Below are positions 13,601-22,889 of a DNA stretch of 64,000 bases, in pieces. The stretch is from Chrysaora quinquecirrha. Taxonomy: Eukaryota; Cnidaria; Scyphozoa; Semaeostomeae; Pelagiidae. The notes under the pieces are model-generated. The model did no database searches, was not told where the DNA came from, and worked only from the letters and a program-made list of their open reading frames with translations. The first letter of the stretch is position 1. Each line of letters opens with the position of its first letter. The position numbers and the translations under genes are program-made. The stretch is taken from assembly GCA_014526335.1 (NCBI GenBank), contig JACTAT010000032.1, forward strand, positions 2,972,217 to 3,036,216, given 5' to 3'.

Positions 13601-15052
13601 TCAAGAATGCATTGTTTATTTGTTTATCAATGGTTTTTTATTGTTTATAAAAATAGTGAAATTGAGTTTCCTGAAGTTTCCTTGAAGTTTCCTACATCTA
13701 TATATCAAATAGGCAGAAATATTGGCAAGCCCTGCTTCTTTCAGATAGAGATAGAGGGAATAAAGTGAGTTACCATTATCTTGACTTCTACAGCCATCCT
13801 GACTTTTCTCAATCCTCCAGTCACAATTTTTCTTGGGCAATGGACTTTTCGCCTGCCTGTGTTTGCATCAACAGACCCATAATGGAAAACATGCTTTTAT
13901 ACTGCTTCCTCTGAGATTGAGTTGAGCTTTTACTTTTTGCAGTTGACTCGTAACTTTTGGTCAAATAATCAAGCTGCTGCAGAATCTCATCAACTGTGCC
14001 ACTCTCTTTCACTTTGGACTTTGATGCTAAAAGAAAGTTTAAGAATGATTGGAAATAGAATATATATCAAGGAACAAGCAATTTTTACATGAAAAAATTC
14101 AAACAAAAGTATTGTTGTTTATAAAGAAAGGAGTGGGGGCCCAGGGGGTTCTCCTATATATTTAGAATAAACATGCACAGGTTAAAAAATAATTTTGTCA
14201 CAGTTTCTGAATTTTTGCCAGTTAAACATACGGAACCCTTTTTGTCTCAGGCAGTAGCTAGCTTCTATGTATGAGAGTTCTTATGATAATTTCTCAAGTA
14301 GCTGCCTAAATATTAGCATATTAGCTACGTAATTAAGCTACTAATACACATTTTTGTTTATGAGAACACCTGGCTACGATTTCAGCCTGCCTGTTTCCTA
14401 ACTTCGAAGCGATTTTCACTAAGCGGGCACCTCAAGAAACATGTTGAAAATGCCTTTCCAGGGAAGAGCTTTGCCCTGGTGAATTTCGCTTTTGCGTATC
14501 TCAAATAGTTTCAGAGATAGCAAAAAAGTTTGACCCAAACTTCAGCCTGCTAATACTTATAAAGGCTGTTCTTAAAAATTATAAAAAAACGCAAAAATAT
14601 AAATTCTGAATAATATACTATAAATACTTAGCAAGACTGTGATTGTGACACCTGCATCTTTGTAAATGGCTGGAAAATAAATCATGTTTCCTGACCCAAG
14701 AAACAACTTTGCTCAAATTCGATACTGAAAAAAGTAGCCTGAACAACTGTCCTGAATATTATACCTTCTTATGATGTAAATCGTAGACTACCTAAAAAAT
14801 GAATTTTGGAGTCTCCCCGCCCAATTTACCAACATTTTTGGAGTCCCCATTCAGGACTTTGCTGCTGTTTTAGTTTAGTAAATCAAAAAAGAATCTATTC
14901 ATAATAGGGGATACAATATTAAGTGAGAGTGAAAGTGACTATTCTCGATTAAGATGTCTCAAACTCAAACCTGAAGAATCCCTCTTCCTTGTTGGTTTTT
15001 CCTTCCCCTGCTGCCGCCCTGCACCTTGAGATTTAGGGTCCTTGTCTGCCAT
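3821..15052 (-). CDS. KDZ-family transposase with C-terminal cysteine-protease-like domain (17-exon model)
   Basis: Proposed exons, 5' to 3': 15052-14971, 14026-13774, 13415-13323, 12945-12565, 12197-12090, 11662-11421, 10834-10656, 10187-10085, 9395-9069, 8175-8058, 7785-7695, 7359-7242, 6949-6827, 6295-6098, 5695-5537, 5240-5197, 4749-3821. Splice sites are GT/AG and phases agree across the junctions. The first exon starts at an ATG (15052). Allowing for three one-base frame breaks, the model is 1,183 codons including the stop. The protein has an acidic N-terminus, a Cys/His cluster, and the KDZ catalytic region with FDGN, DETG...CRHC, SDVACRYW, HVKGHPPAC and a GEEDE motif. A coiled C-terminal helix region and a protease-like tail follow. 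It should catalyse cut-and-paste transposition. The breaks lie in exons 2, 11 and 17, all in or next to A/T runs, so either recent decay or homopolymer base-calling errors could explain them. Element termini were not found. The exon 13 end is the weakest junction. Confidence 0.82.
4570..4749 (-). CDS. 5' part of KDZ last exon, before the frame break
   Basis: The acceptor TTTTAG at 4755-4750 opens a frame encoding about 59 residues, including LLLQGISYCVEQVRRGQRWF, then a stop at 4570-4572. The phase matches the preceding 44-bp exon (5240-5197). Around 4613-4616 a run of four A (minus strand) separates this frame from the protease-like frame. One extra base there would join them. Confidence 0.6.
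   Translation of the reverse strand, partial: VLKLCSSCEVSRGKRSLLLQGISYCVEQVRRGQRWFIGSLNDERPKTCAKIRLISSKMT
5360..5440. repeat. ATC/ATT-rich microsatellite in a KDZ intron
   Basis: Imperfect repeats of CATCAT and TCATCA type lie directly beyond the donor of the exon at 5695-5537. They explain the Met/Ile-rich open frame over this part of the intron. Confidence 0.7.
5537..6295 (-). CDS. KDZ C-terminal helical region (exons 6295-6098 and 5695-5537)
   Basis: The first exon encodes a basic helix (KKRRQLRLKVARQKEKLRKL). The second encodes INRLQEEKVIIAEEMKSYLK and a following amphipathic stretch. Leu-rich, Lys/Glu-rich pairs like these close many KDZ transposases. The acceptor is CTTCTAG at the first exon. 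The donor G and the next exon's TA complete a Val codon, so the junction is in phase. The intron between them is 402 bp. These are part of the gene at 3821-15052. Confidence 0.75.
6827..7785 (-). CDS. KDZ middle exons after the catalytic Glu (7785-7695, 7359-7242, 6949-6827)
   Basis: Exon 7785-7695 carries REESITEFAMFWNRRKF, matching the Arg-Glu...Trp-Asn segment that follows the KDZ catalytic core. Just after it the frame breaks in an AAAATTTT tract (7732-7739). One added base would restore an open frame that also fits the phase of the next exon. Exon 7359-7242 encodes 39 residues. Its leftover G joins TA of exon 6949-6827 to give Val. The donor of the last exon (AAA|GTCTAA) was chosen only because its phase fits. 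Confidence 0.6.
8058..9395 (-). CDS. KDZ catalytic core (exons 9395-9069 and 8175-8058)
   Basis: The first exon, 109 codons, holds DETG, a CRHC pair, SDVACRYW (candidate catalytic Asp) and HVKGHPPAC. Its donor lies just after the GAG codon that follows PPAC. The next exon continues with VLYGG...GSGYTIGEEDE, where the Glu of GEEDE is the likely last catalytic residue. It ends at MKPE before GTGAGT. Joining the exons puts the Cys and Gly-Glu motifs about ten residues apart, as in KDZ proteins. The intron between them hosts the palindrome at 8287-8883. Confidence 0.88.
8287..8883. repeat. 0.6-kb palindromic insertion inside a KDZ intron
   Basis: The left arm (8287 to about 8480) is the imperfect reverse complement of the right arm (about 8700 to 8883). 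Both ends carry TAAGTCATCAGAAATTAAAT in opposite orientation. The loop of about 220 bp is open on the plus strand and gives a 118-residue frame without recognisable motifs. It is probably a non-autonomous foldback inserted after the KDZ copy settled. Confidence 0.8.
10085..10834 (-). CDS. KDZ first catalytic Asp region (exons 10834-10656 and 10187-10085)
   Basis: The first exon contains a CPSC pair followed by IFDGNMKTYRYK. The Asp-Gly-Asn is the first catalytic Asp motif of KDZ transposases. It ends CG|GTGAGT, and the next exon supplies G to complete Arg. The second exon continues RMRQSYYGENF and ends at a strong AAG|GTAAGT donor. The intron of 468 bp between them holds only short chance frames. 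Confidence 0.85.
11421..12945 (-). CDS. KDZ-associated Cys-cluster region (exons 12945-12565, 12197-12090, 11662-11421)
   Basis: The largest exon (381 bp) has closely spaced cysteines: LCSVCNENCGVIVC, KQCRKYQYLCCFC, then an HSSHPLHDR histidine patch. This fits the CxC zinc clusters found N-terminal to KDZ transposase cores. The second exon has CDNCC; the third has ECLQCGYTKDP and FWPGT. Phases are 1-1-0 and each junction completes a sensible codon (Thr, Gly). The cluster probably binds zinc and DNA or chromatin. Confidence 0.82.
13323..15052 (-). CDS. KDZ N-terminal exons (15052-14971, 14026-13774, 13415-13323)
   Basis: The ATG at 15052 opens MADKDPKSQGAGRQQGKEKP, a basic low-complexity start, then a CAG|GTTTGAG donor. 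Exon 2 encodes a helical stretch (VDEILQQLDYLTKSY) and breaks frame at GAAAAG around 13840. Removing one A would link it to PKKNCDWRIEK and make the exon 252 bases, as phase requires. Exon 3 is acidic (NTESDDDENG). Confidence 0.7.
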
Positions 15053-15534
15053 AACAAAACCTCATTTGTTGCATTTTCTAGTTGTAAGCCTGTGCTCTTT
15101 GAGGCTCGAGTTGCAGTTTGAGGATTACTGTGTGATATTTCTTGCTTTGGTATACTACAATACAATTCAGATTACAAATAGAACGAAACTAGCTACCTCG
15201 AAACTTTATAAGAATCATGATGACACAGCACTCTGCTTAGGCTAAGGGTATGGCGTCCACAAGCCCACAAGCCCAAGAAGGCCCTTGCGGCCTCTGCCGT
15301 AACCTTTACCCGTAGCCTCTGCCTGGCCTCAGTTTTAACAATGGATAAAATGCAGATATAAATTACACCACATGTAATTTACATGGGAAAGTTACAATTT
15401 ACACTTAGTGTAAATTATAGATGTGAGGCCATGTTGATCTGCATGGGTTCATAGTGTGGGTTTCAATTTCGACCCCCGAGCCTGATACGATTCATAAAAG
15501 CCTCATAAAAGGCTAAGTTCGAAAAATCATCTAG
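15053..15534. other. Upstream flank of the KDZ gene
   Basis: No gene seen. Two short palindromes lie at about 15360-15380 (AAATTACACCACATGTAATTT) and 15398-15414. A CCT/GGC-rich patch is at 15255-15330. The 5' end of the transposon must lie near or beyond here, but no terminal repeat partner was found on the other side of the gene. Confidence 0.4.
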
Positions 15535-15725
15535 GAGGGGTAATTGGGCATGACGGTTTGCGGTTTTTCGACATTTTGAAAGCGGTTTTACGGTTTTTAA
15601 ACATCAAAAGTACGGTTTTACGGTTTTCCAATTTGCGATTTCGGTGCGGTTTTACGGTTTTAAAAAGACCCATGTAAGCTTGTACGGTTTTTGGCTAAAC
15701 CATTTGCGGTTTTACGGTTTTCTGA
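15535..15725. repeat. Degenerate GCGGTTTTACGGTTTT repeat
   Basis: The motif CGGTTTTACGGTTTT and close variants recur about seven times within 190 bases, separated by short unrelated spacers. No coding frame fits. This may be a diverged low-complexity tail or a small repetitive element. Confidence 0.7.
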
Positions 15726-15759
15726 ACCCCCCTTCCCTGTGACCCCCATCTAGTGGAGA

Positions 15760-15870
15760 TCGGCAAACGTCGGAGACAAACGTCAGAAACAGACCCAAAC
15801 TATTGAATAAGGCGGAATTTATACCCAGATGGGTATCGAAATGCACCAACCAGATAAGTGAAGCTGAACA
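15760..15870. repeat. Dispersed repeat G, copy 1
   Basis: The tract GGCGGAATTTATACCCAGAT followed by AAATGCACCAACCAGA recurs at 30040-30100 and, more diverged, at 42650-42715. The spacing is conserved. The family type (SINE or MITE) is not clear. Confidence 0.6.
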
Positions 15871-16041
15871 GTAACATAAGAAAATGTGTAAAAAAATGTA
15901 TTCAGTTCTTTGCCGCTCTTTCTGGTGTTGGGTCGGGATGGGGCACTTATTCAAGAGAGTTGCTTATTTTTTAAACTGATTTCTTAGGCTTCTTCGAGGA
16001 AAAACCGTATTGGAAAACAAAGTTTTTTTAGAGCTCCGTAC

Positions 16042-16413
16042 CTGTATATAATAATGAGTAGAATTGTTTCTTTTCTGCATTGACTCTATATTTTTCCATT
16101 TATTTCCATGGATCAAATCACAAAACATTTGATTCTTGTCAATTTCCAGATAATGATTGATTGACTGACATCTTGATGACGTAGTGCATTGTCTCAAGCA
16201 CTTAACTGGCTCTGTGATTGGTAGACTCTTGATCACTTGACTTGAGTTTAAGTAAGTGTCATTCAGCTGAGTAAATGATCTGTATTTGATTTCATCTGTG
16301 TGGCAGTAATATCGATTTGGGCACGTGCTTGCGCATGCGATTCCAATTAATGCGATGGCGCAATACGTCATAGATAGGTAAATTGCAACCATATTGTTTG
16401 CAGTTTGTGACAT
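16042..16413 (-). CDS. Orphan first exon of a secreted PAN/apple-domain protein
   Basis: The exon encodes a hydrophobic signal segment (YLSMTYCAIALIGIACA) and a Cys-rich PAN-like domain: CPNRYYCHT, CLRQC, SRCQSINHY and FCDLI. It ends CAG|GTACGG. It is a close paralogue of the exon at 48890-49240, with most residues identical across the domain. The likely start is the second Met (MVAIYL), matching the paralogue. No EGF or LamG exon follows on this strand before the KDZ gene. Either the later exons lie left of the window, with the KDZ element inside a long intron, or this is an isolated duplicate. Confidence 0.7.
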
Positions 16414-17528
16414 GCAAGAGTCAATGGGCCTATCTTAAAAAAAGATATACAATTGCCAAAAATCAGACTATATTAACAATTTAATTTCTCTTTTGTGGTT
16501 CAATAGGTTATGGAGGGTCCAGACGGGAGTGTAAACATAACAGTTAAAGTAAAAAATTTTCATCATATAACAGTTAAATTAGAAACATTAGCCAAAAAAA
16601 ACAGCTAACATTTAGATGTATTTGTTGAAAAATTAGTGATGTGAGTGCACCATTGCCACAATTTTTTTGGAGAAATACATTTTGCTTCACAAAATCCTAC
16701 AAATTTTTCTTTATATTATAAAGGTTTCTGATTATCTGTATCACGATTTCTCCTATCAATCATTAAGTGTTTGCTACTCCTTCATTTCCTCGCATTATCG
16801 ATAAAGAATTATCCCGTCTAATCAGGGGTGTCGGAAGCGGTTGAGGGCAGAGGGGAACAGGCCCTTTGAACTTTAAGATCATGGGGACGAGGATATTCGT
16901 TATTGTGATTATCGTAATGATAATTAATTTCGTATTGATGATGCTGATCATGACGGGGATGCTGATGATCATTATCATGATTGTCATGGTGATCGATGTG
17001 ATGATGAAGCTGACAGTAGAGTAACCCGAGGTTATTCTCATCGAGGTATGTCTCAGTAAATCCCATGCACCTTGACAGTAAATCTTCATAAATCCAGAAA
17101 TTTTTTCAACCCTATCAATCCTAAAAATCTATTAAAACTGTAGCGTTTAAGCTATGTTCACAATTCTTGATTCGCCTGTGCCGATAAATGCTAGAGAACA
17201 CTTCAACAAAAAGTGTGTATTTTCTTTTAAGTTGGGTGAAAGGCGTAAAGACGTCTTCGAGACCGAATCCAGTCATTTTGTAGATTCATTGTAAAAGTTA
17301 TTTTTAGAGAGCATTCTAAAAATTTATTTCATTAGGGACTCGTAATTCGAGCTATAATAGCTACTAGGAACAAGTGTCTCCGATACTCAAAGATGACATT
17401 AATTGAAAAACAAGAAGCCGAACGGCTTCAACACGGTAGCGACAGAATGGGAAATAATTCATAACTAGACTCACTACATAAGTCCCACTACTTCGCTCGA
17501 TGTTGTTGTTGTTGTTGTTTTCTACAAT
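16414..17528. other. Intergenic, with a GAT/ATG-rich microsatellite
   Basis: About 16895-17030 is an imperfect run of GATGATG/TGATCATG that explains the Ile/Met/His-rich frames there. Short TTG repeats lie near 17500-17517. No gene is supported. Confidence 0.6.
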
Positions 17529-17532
17529 GGTT

Positions 17533-17600
17533 GGAGTGACCCTAAGTGGGACCCTTAGGGTGGGACCCTAAGTGGGACCCTTAGGGTGGGACCCTAAGTG
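17533..17600. repeat. GGGTCCCA-type tandem repeat, left array
   Basis: About two and a half copies of a 26-bp unit built from GGGACCCTAAGT and GGGACCCTTAGG halves. It is the mirror image of the longer array at 18883-19110. Confidence 0.85.
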
Positions 17601-17706
17601 GATAAGAGTTGGATGGGATTAGACGTTTGAGCTGAACAAAAGTTGTAGTGAAAATATAACTAATGTATTGCAAAAAATAATGGACATAAAGAAAAGAGTT
17701 GCATAA

Positions 17707-18165
17707 TGTAAAATAAAGTACTTGGCTAAAAAATACTGTAAAAATATAAATATTAAGCTTGTTTTCAATTCTTTTAAATTACGCTCCATGTTCGGGGTTA
17801 AGGACTCTGTGCCTAAGTGCTTTCGGGCTCGTGTTGTTTACCAATTTCTTTGTGGCGGATGTTCCGCATCTTATGTCGGTGAAACTTCTCGACATCTTTT
17901 AACACGAATTCGGGAGCATTTGGTCACAGACAAAAACTCGCATATTTTTAAACACCTTAATGAGTCCCCTTCTTGCCGCCCTCTTTGCTCTGAGGATAGT
18001 TTCTCTATTCTTGACAGTGCTAATAGCAGCTTTTGTCCCAAACCCATGAAGGTTCGCAAACACGTAGATCAACCAGGACCTAGCTCAGAAAATCAAAACG
18101 CAAAGCAGGTAGGACCTTGCACTCCAGCTTGTAACAAGATCGGAGAACAAAATTCATTTGGTTGA
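17707..18165 (+). CDS. Penelope-like GIY-YIG endonuclease fragment
   Basis: The frame is open from 17707 and no ATG precedes the domain. It reads IKLVFNSFKLRSMF, then the GIY-YIG core: VVYQFLCGGCSASYVGETSR, followed by RIREHL and SHIFKHL. These match the nuclease found at the C-terminus of Penelope-like reverse transcriptases. The RT part is absent. After SILDSANSS the sequence departs from the usual end and becomes KHVDQPGPSSENQ. A CAG|GTAGGA site near 18107 could be a splice donor. It is a truncated or chimeric nuclease that may not be active. Confidence 0.75.
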   Translation, partial: CKIKYLAKKYCKNINIKLVFNSFKLRSMFGVKDSVPKCFRARVVYQFLCGGCSASYVGETSRHLLTRIREHLVTDKNSHIFKHLNESPSCRPLCSEDSFSILDSANSSFCPKPMKVRKHVDQPGPSSENQNAKQVGPCTPACNKIGEQNSFG

Positions 18166-18168
18166 CTA

Positions 18169-18636
18169 TTGACTGGCAATATTTCAGTTATATCAGCACT
18201 TCAAACAGCGACTCCAGCATTACAAGCAGCAACACCAGTATTACAAGCAGCAACACCAGTATTCCCAGCAGCAACACCAGTGTTACAAGCCGCCGCCAGA
18301 CCAGTAGCTCAAGCAGCCAGACCAGTAGCTCAACCAGCCAGACTTGTAGTACAAGCAGCGGGACCAGTAGCTCAATTCCATGATAATGGCTACCCGCAGG
18401 CTCCATTGGATATGGTGGTGGTCTCCAAAACCCAACGATGGTACATCGACCCCCTTACAAAGGCACGCATTCAATCCAATGAAATGGCAAATGTCTACTT
18501 CCACTTCAATTCTGCTTGCCTTTCAGCCTTCAACCAAATGTTTTCTCCAGAGATGATTGTTATACCCATGGATATACGGCTTTTCTTGCTTCCACAGCAC
18601 AGAAACGTACTACGAAACTTAAAAATCATTTTATGA
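18169..18636 (+). CDS. Ala/Thr/Gln-rich repeat plus unassigned C-terminal segment
   Basis: The frame starts with a repeated ALQAATPVLQAATPV tract made by a GCAGCAACACCAGT DNA repeat (about 18200-18370). An ordinary-looking segment follows: MVVVSKTQRWYIDPLTK, NVYFHFNSAC and MFSPEMIVIPMDIRLFLLP. I do not recognise the family. Candidate splice sites (donor near 18107, acceptor at TTTCAG 18187) could join it to the GIY-YIG frame, but the phase is unclear. Confidence 0.45.
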   Translation: MTGNISVISALQTATPALQAATPVLQAATPVFPAATPVLQAAARPVAQAARPVAQPARLVVQAAGPVAQFHDNGYPQAPLDMVVVSKTQRWYIDPLTKARIQSNEMANVYFHFNSACLSAFNQMFSPEMIVIPMDIRLFLLPQHRNVLRNLKIIL

Positions 18637-18882
18637 CTTTGACGAATTAGGACATCTGCGTAGATATATTTCCTAAGTTTTTTTTGTCAGTGTTTCGTTT
18701 TTCAGTACTTCACAGTATTTATTGTTTTATTCATAACTATGGATGCTCTGTTTCATTGAAATAAAGTGCAAAATATGCAATTCTTTTCTTTATGTCCATT
18801 ATTTTTTGCAATACATTAGTTATATTTTCACTACAACTTTTGTTCAGCTCAAACGTCTAATCCCATCCAACTCTTATCCACT

Positions 18883-19110
18883 TAGAGTCCAACACTAAGG
18901 GTCCTACTTAGGGTCCCACCCTAAGGGTCCCACTTAGGGTCCCACCAAGGGTCTCACCCTAAGGGTCCCACTTAGGGTCCCACCTTAAGGGTCCCACTTA
19001 GGGTCCCACCCTATGGGTCCCACTCAGGGTCCCACCTTAAGGGTCCCATTTAGGGTCCCACCCTAAGGGTCCCACTTAGGGTCCCACTCTAAGGGTCCCA
19101 CCTAGGGTCT
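18883..19110. repeat. GGGTCCCA-type tandem repeat, right array
   Basis: About 16 half-units of AAGGGTCCCAC and TTAGGGTCCCAC alternate with small changes. The array continues the inverted arm ending at 18881 and mirrors the shorter left array. Confidence 0.9.
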
Positions 19111-19177
19111 CGCGTCCTACTTTTCCGGTATGCCAATAAACAATTATTAATGAAAATCTCAAGTACCAATGAAGGAT

Positions 19178-19445
19178 GACGCCAATTTGTTATGCGTCAA
19201 GCATAAGCTTGACAACAGAATCCATTGTGTGAGGACCTTTGTTCCTGCGCAAAATACACGTCTCAGGACGCCAATTTGTCATGCGTCAAGCATAAGCTTA
19301 ACAGAATCAATTGTATGAGGACTTTTGTTCCTGCGGAAAATACATATCTCAGGACGCCAATTTGTGTCAAGACTAAGCTAGACAATGGAATCCATTGTAT
19401 GAGGACTTTTGTTCCTGCGGAAAATTCACGTCTCATGTGTCATGA
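19178..19445. repeat. About 88-bp tandem repeat, three copies
   Basis: Units begin GACGCCAATTTGT at 19178, 19267 and 19353. They share GTCAAGCATAAGCTT and TTTGTTCCTGCG. The open frame across them is a by-product of the repetition. Confidence 0.85.
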
Positions 19446-20190
19446 GCTAGAAAAACATGAGCTAGAAAACCATGGAAACTATTGAATTAAGGGCGCGGTT
19501 CTACCTTTTGGGCGCGGTTCGACTTTTCGATTCCACTGGTTTTAAACACGTTATCAACTACGTTGCTACCGTGAACAAGTATCAAAAACAAGAATCGAAA
19601 AACAAGTATCAATATACGGCTTTATCGACTTAGTTTAAAAATCCTTTATTTAGAAAAAATTCCTATTCAAGATAAAATTCAAGAGAAAGCAACATATATC
19701 TCTAACTTAAAACTGCGGGTTCTGTCCTTGGTTTTCTTTTGTACAACAAAAAATTGGGGTCGAGAAGTGAAAGACTATTTCCATAAATTTTACCTTAACT
19801 GCTATAGCAGAGCAGTTTTTAATCCAAGCTTCTTTAATGTCTTCTTGTTGTTTTTATCTTTAGCATAGTGGTACAAGATACCAAACTAGCATATTCCAGA
19901 ATGGGAGCTTTGATTATAAGCTTTCAATAATTAATGATTTCTAACCAGCATGCCTTATAGACAACCGGCAGGAATGGTTTATTTAATGAATAGTACATTG
20001 TTTGTCTATCTATTTACCATTTATTGAATAAAAGAATGTATAATAGTTTATGTTAATTGCATAGTAGCTAAGGAAATACACAGGGTTCCGAGCCGCGAAA
20101 AGAAATCGGGGATAGAAAGAAAAAGTAAAAAGAAAAGGAAGAAATTCTGTCGCTGCAAAATTAAACCGACATAATTGGCAAAGAGAATCT
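19446..20190. other. Gene-free stretch
   Basis: No coding exon, RNA or tandem repeat is recognisable. Confidence 0.4.
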
Positions 20191-20475
20191 TAGTTTTTCC
20201 GGTTGTTTAGAGATGTCCTTTGTTTAGGGGTGTCCGTTGTACAGAGCTGTCCGTGATTTAGAGGTGCTCGTTCTTTAGAGGCGTCCGTTGTTTAGCGGTG
20301 TCCGTTGTTTAAAGGTGTTCGTTGTTTAGGGGTGTCCGTTATTTAGAGGTGTCAGTTGCTTAGAGGTATCTGATGGTTTAAGTTCTGTTGTTTAAGGGTT
20401 TTCGTTGTTCAGGGGTGTCAGGTGTCCGTTGTTTTGAGGTGTCCGTTGTTTAGCGGTGTCCGTTATTTAGAGACA
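20191..20475. repeat. 19-20-bp minisatellite
   Basis: About a dozen imperfect copies of GTGTCCGTTGTTTAGAGG lie head to tail, with single-base changes and one interrupted copy near 20360-20410. Confidence 0.85.
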
Positions 20476-22889
20476 TCCCTTAATGAAGTTCCACCGTACC
20501 AGAGTTATCGCCAAAAGCTGGAACCCAGTCCCAGAAAATTACTAGTGAAATTATACGTCATTCTTATAATTTCGGTGCAAAAAGTACCCGAAAACCTGGC
20601 ACACATTATCATCTGATTCCATAAAGTCGTGCACTGACGGGGGTTAAAGATCTTTTGACTAGCAATTTCACTACTCTTAACATCTTAATTTTAAGTTCTG
20701 TGAGTAATTCATGTACGTAGTATTGGATGCTAAGCGTTGCTTGAAATAGCCAGATTTCCGTGTACGATATTCACGTGCATATTCTTTTTCTATGTGGCAG
20801 CTTCTGGAAGGTTGTTTTAAACGTTAAGATAGAATGTCTTAACTCTTAACAGATGAAAAATGTCTTGAACAATGTCACTCTACTCCCCATGTCAACAAAA
20901 TTAACAACAACTTCAGTACTAATCCCAAGAAACGTTCAATTGTTGGTAAAACTTTCGAACAAAACTGCATGTTCCCTTGAAAGAAAAGAAAAGAAGACCT
21001 CCCTCCAAACGTTGACATTGCCTGTAGCTATGCCTTTTTACAATACAATATAGATGACATCGTGGAAAGTTCCAGGACAATTCAAACCCGTTTATACGAG
21101 GATATATCCCAAACTGGTACGGATCAGCGCTGCACTTACAAGGAAATACTTAGGTCCAGTCCGCTAGCCGTGTCAGTTTGAGATTGCTGTCAGTCAGAGC
21201 GGTCCAGTTTTCAAATAGCATTCTCATTCTTTAAGAAGCCAGCAAGTAACAAATCAATAATGTTTTGGCATAGCAAGTACATGTAAAGAAACCCAAACAA
21301 GAAAGGTCTAATAGAGAAGTCCGCGGCTTTTCAGTTGAAAGCAATTTGATAGGAACGTTGGCTGAAAGGTTGCCTACGTTTAGCCAAGTCACCCCAACAG
21401 CAGTCAACATGCAAAGGAAGTTCGGAAAATGTTTGGTGTAATGCTGGTAACGTAAACCTTTGGCCAAGACTTATGAAACTGACTAATGAAAGCAATTTTA
21501 TTTTTAGGTGTTTTCATTGATGAATTCAAGACAACTATTCCAATGTTTTATGTAACTTATTTCTTTGCAGTAATTGGGTTGTAGTTGTTATCTGTTATCA
21601 CGTGCACATCACCGAATGATGCCGAGGTCAGTTAAGAAAACCTTGATTAACTAGTTCATTAAGGAGAGTGGCCTATGTAACTCAGAGGTTACGCAAAGTT
21701 TACCCAGGTGGTAGGCATCATATAGATAAATCAATGATAAATCCACATATAGATGAATGTTGCGAGCAGCAGATAGCTGATTATTGGTTAAATATTGACG
21801 GTTTTAGGTCGTATAAAGTAGCAATTTGGTTAAATGTTGCATTTTTAATTAAGTGCATCAGGTTTTGCCGAACTTAATTCAAAATTTCGACATAAATGCA
21901 TTGTTAGTTTATATATAGTTTATATATAGTTATATGGTAATTTAGTGCCATCTGACATCATTTTCCATTCAACATGAATTTTAAATGCATCGTTCTCATT
22001 TCCCCTGGGATCTTAGTCGAGAAGGGGGATTATTCATGATGTGGGGGCTTTATCGAGACTTTACGGTACTCCAGTAGTCCAAACAACTGCTTTCATCGGC
22101 CCAGAAGATTTTTTTAATTTAACTGACTCTGACTATTTTGTAGCAACCGCCGCTGATAAAGAACAACAACAACAACTAAGGTACTACATATATCTTTGTA
22201 TTGCTCTACTCCTAACAATGGATAGTTCGCTAGTAATAGTGACCAACAATAACATAACTGGGTTTCGTATATTAACCTTTATGTGGCTAATAACTGAGCA
22301 ATCAACGAGTGTTGTTTTGTAGGCAAACAAACTTAAAGCCCTAACAAAGAGTGATTACATGTCATTTTCAATTACTTTACCATACTAATCAATTAGTATA
22401 TTACAATATAACTGTTTGCATTGGGCAATGTGAAAAAGTACAAATCCTAGGTACGAACTAGTAACTACAGCTAAAGTGTCTAAATGAATTTACTTATCCC
22501 ATACCCCAGGAGAAAGGATATAGTGTGATACATTGTTTTAGAAAGGAAGGTATTTTGTGGAAAGCTAGAATTGCAGTACTGCATAGGTCAGGACCCAAGG
22601 GAGTATACAGTATATAGGCTTGTGAGTGATCAAGAGTCTTCACACGTCGATAGCGATTTCGTTGAGAAGTAAGATTGCCCACCCCACCCCCTCCCTTTAA
22701 ACAGACGATTAAGCAACGATATAATGTATTATGCTTAGTGAGATCGACATGAATTACATAAAATCGCTAGACTGACTTTACTATACTTGTAAGATATAAT
22801 TCTTGTATTGTATCGTAGTGTGAAGTAGATATAAGTATGTTAAGTAAATAAAGTTATTTTCGTTTGAATTTATGAATAAGAAAATAACC
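20476..22889. other. Intergenic region
   Basis: No gene could be supported. A plus-strand open stretch at 22041-22195 ends at an AAG|GTACTA site and could be a short exon, but no partner exon or motif is visible. The run TTTATATATAG recurs near 21910. Confidence 0.35.

Larger units (their letters stand above)
17530..19112. mobile_element. Inverted-repeat element carrying a GIY-YIG frame
   Basis: Unique inverted arms of about 106 bp lie at 17599-17704 and 18775-18881. Compared in opposite orientation they differ at about one position. Outside each arm is a tandem array of GGGACCCTAAGTGGGACCC type (left 17533-17600, right 18883-19110). The interior (17705-18774) holds a GIY-YIG domain frame and a second frame of unknown type. 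There is no reverse transcriptase. Penelope-like elements carry GIY-YIG nucleases and can have inverted terminal copies, so this may be a deletion derivative. No target duplication was resolved. Confidence 0.75.
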
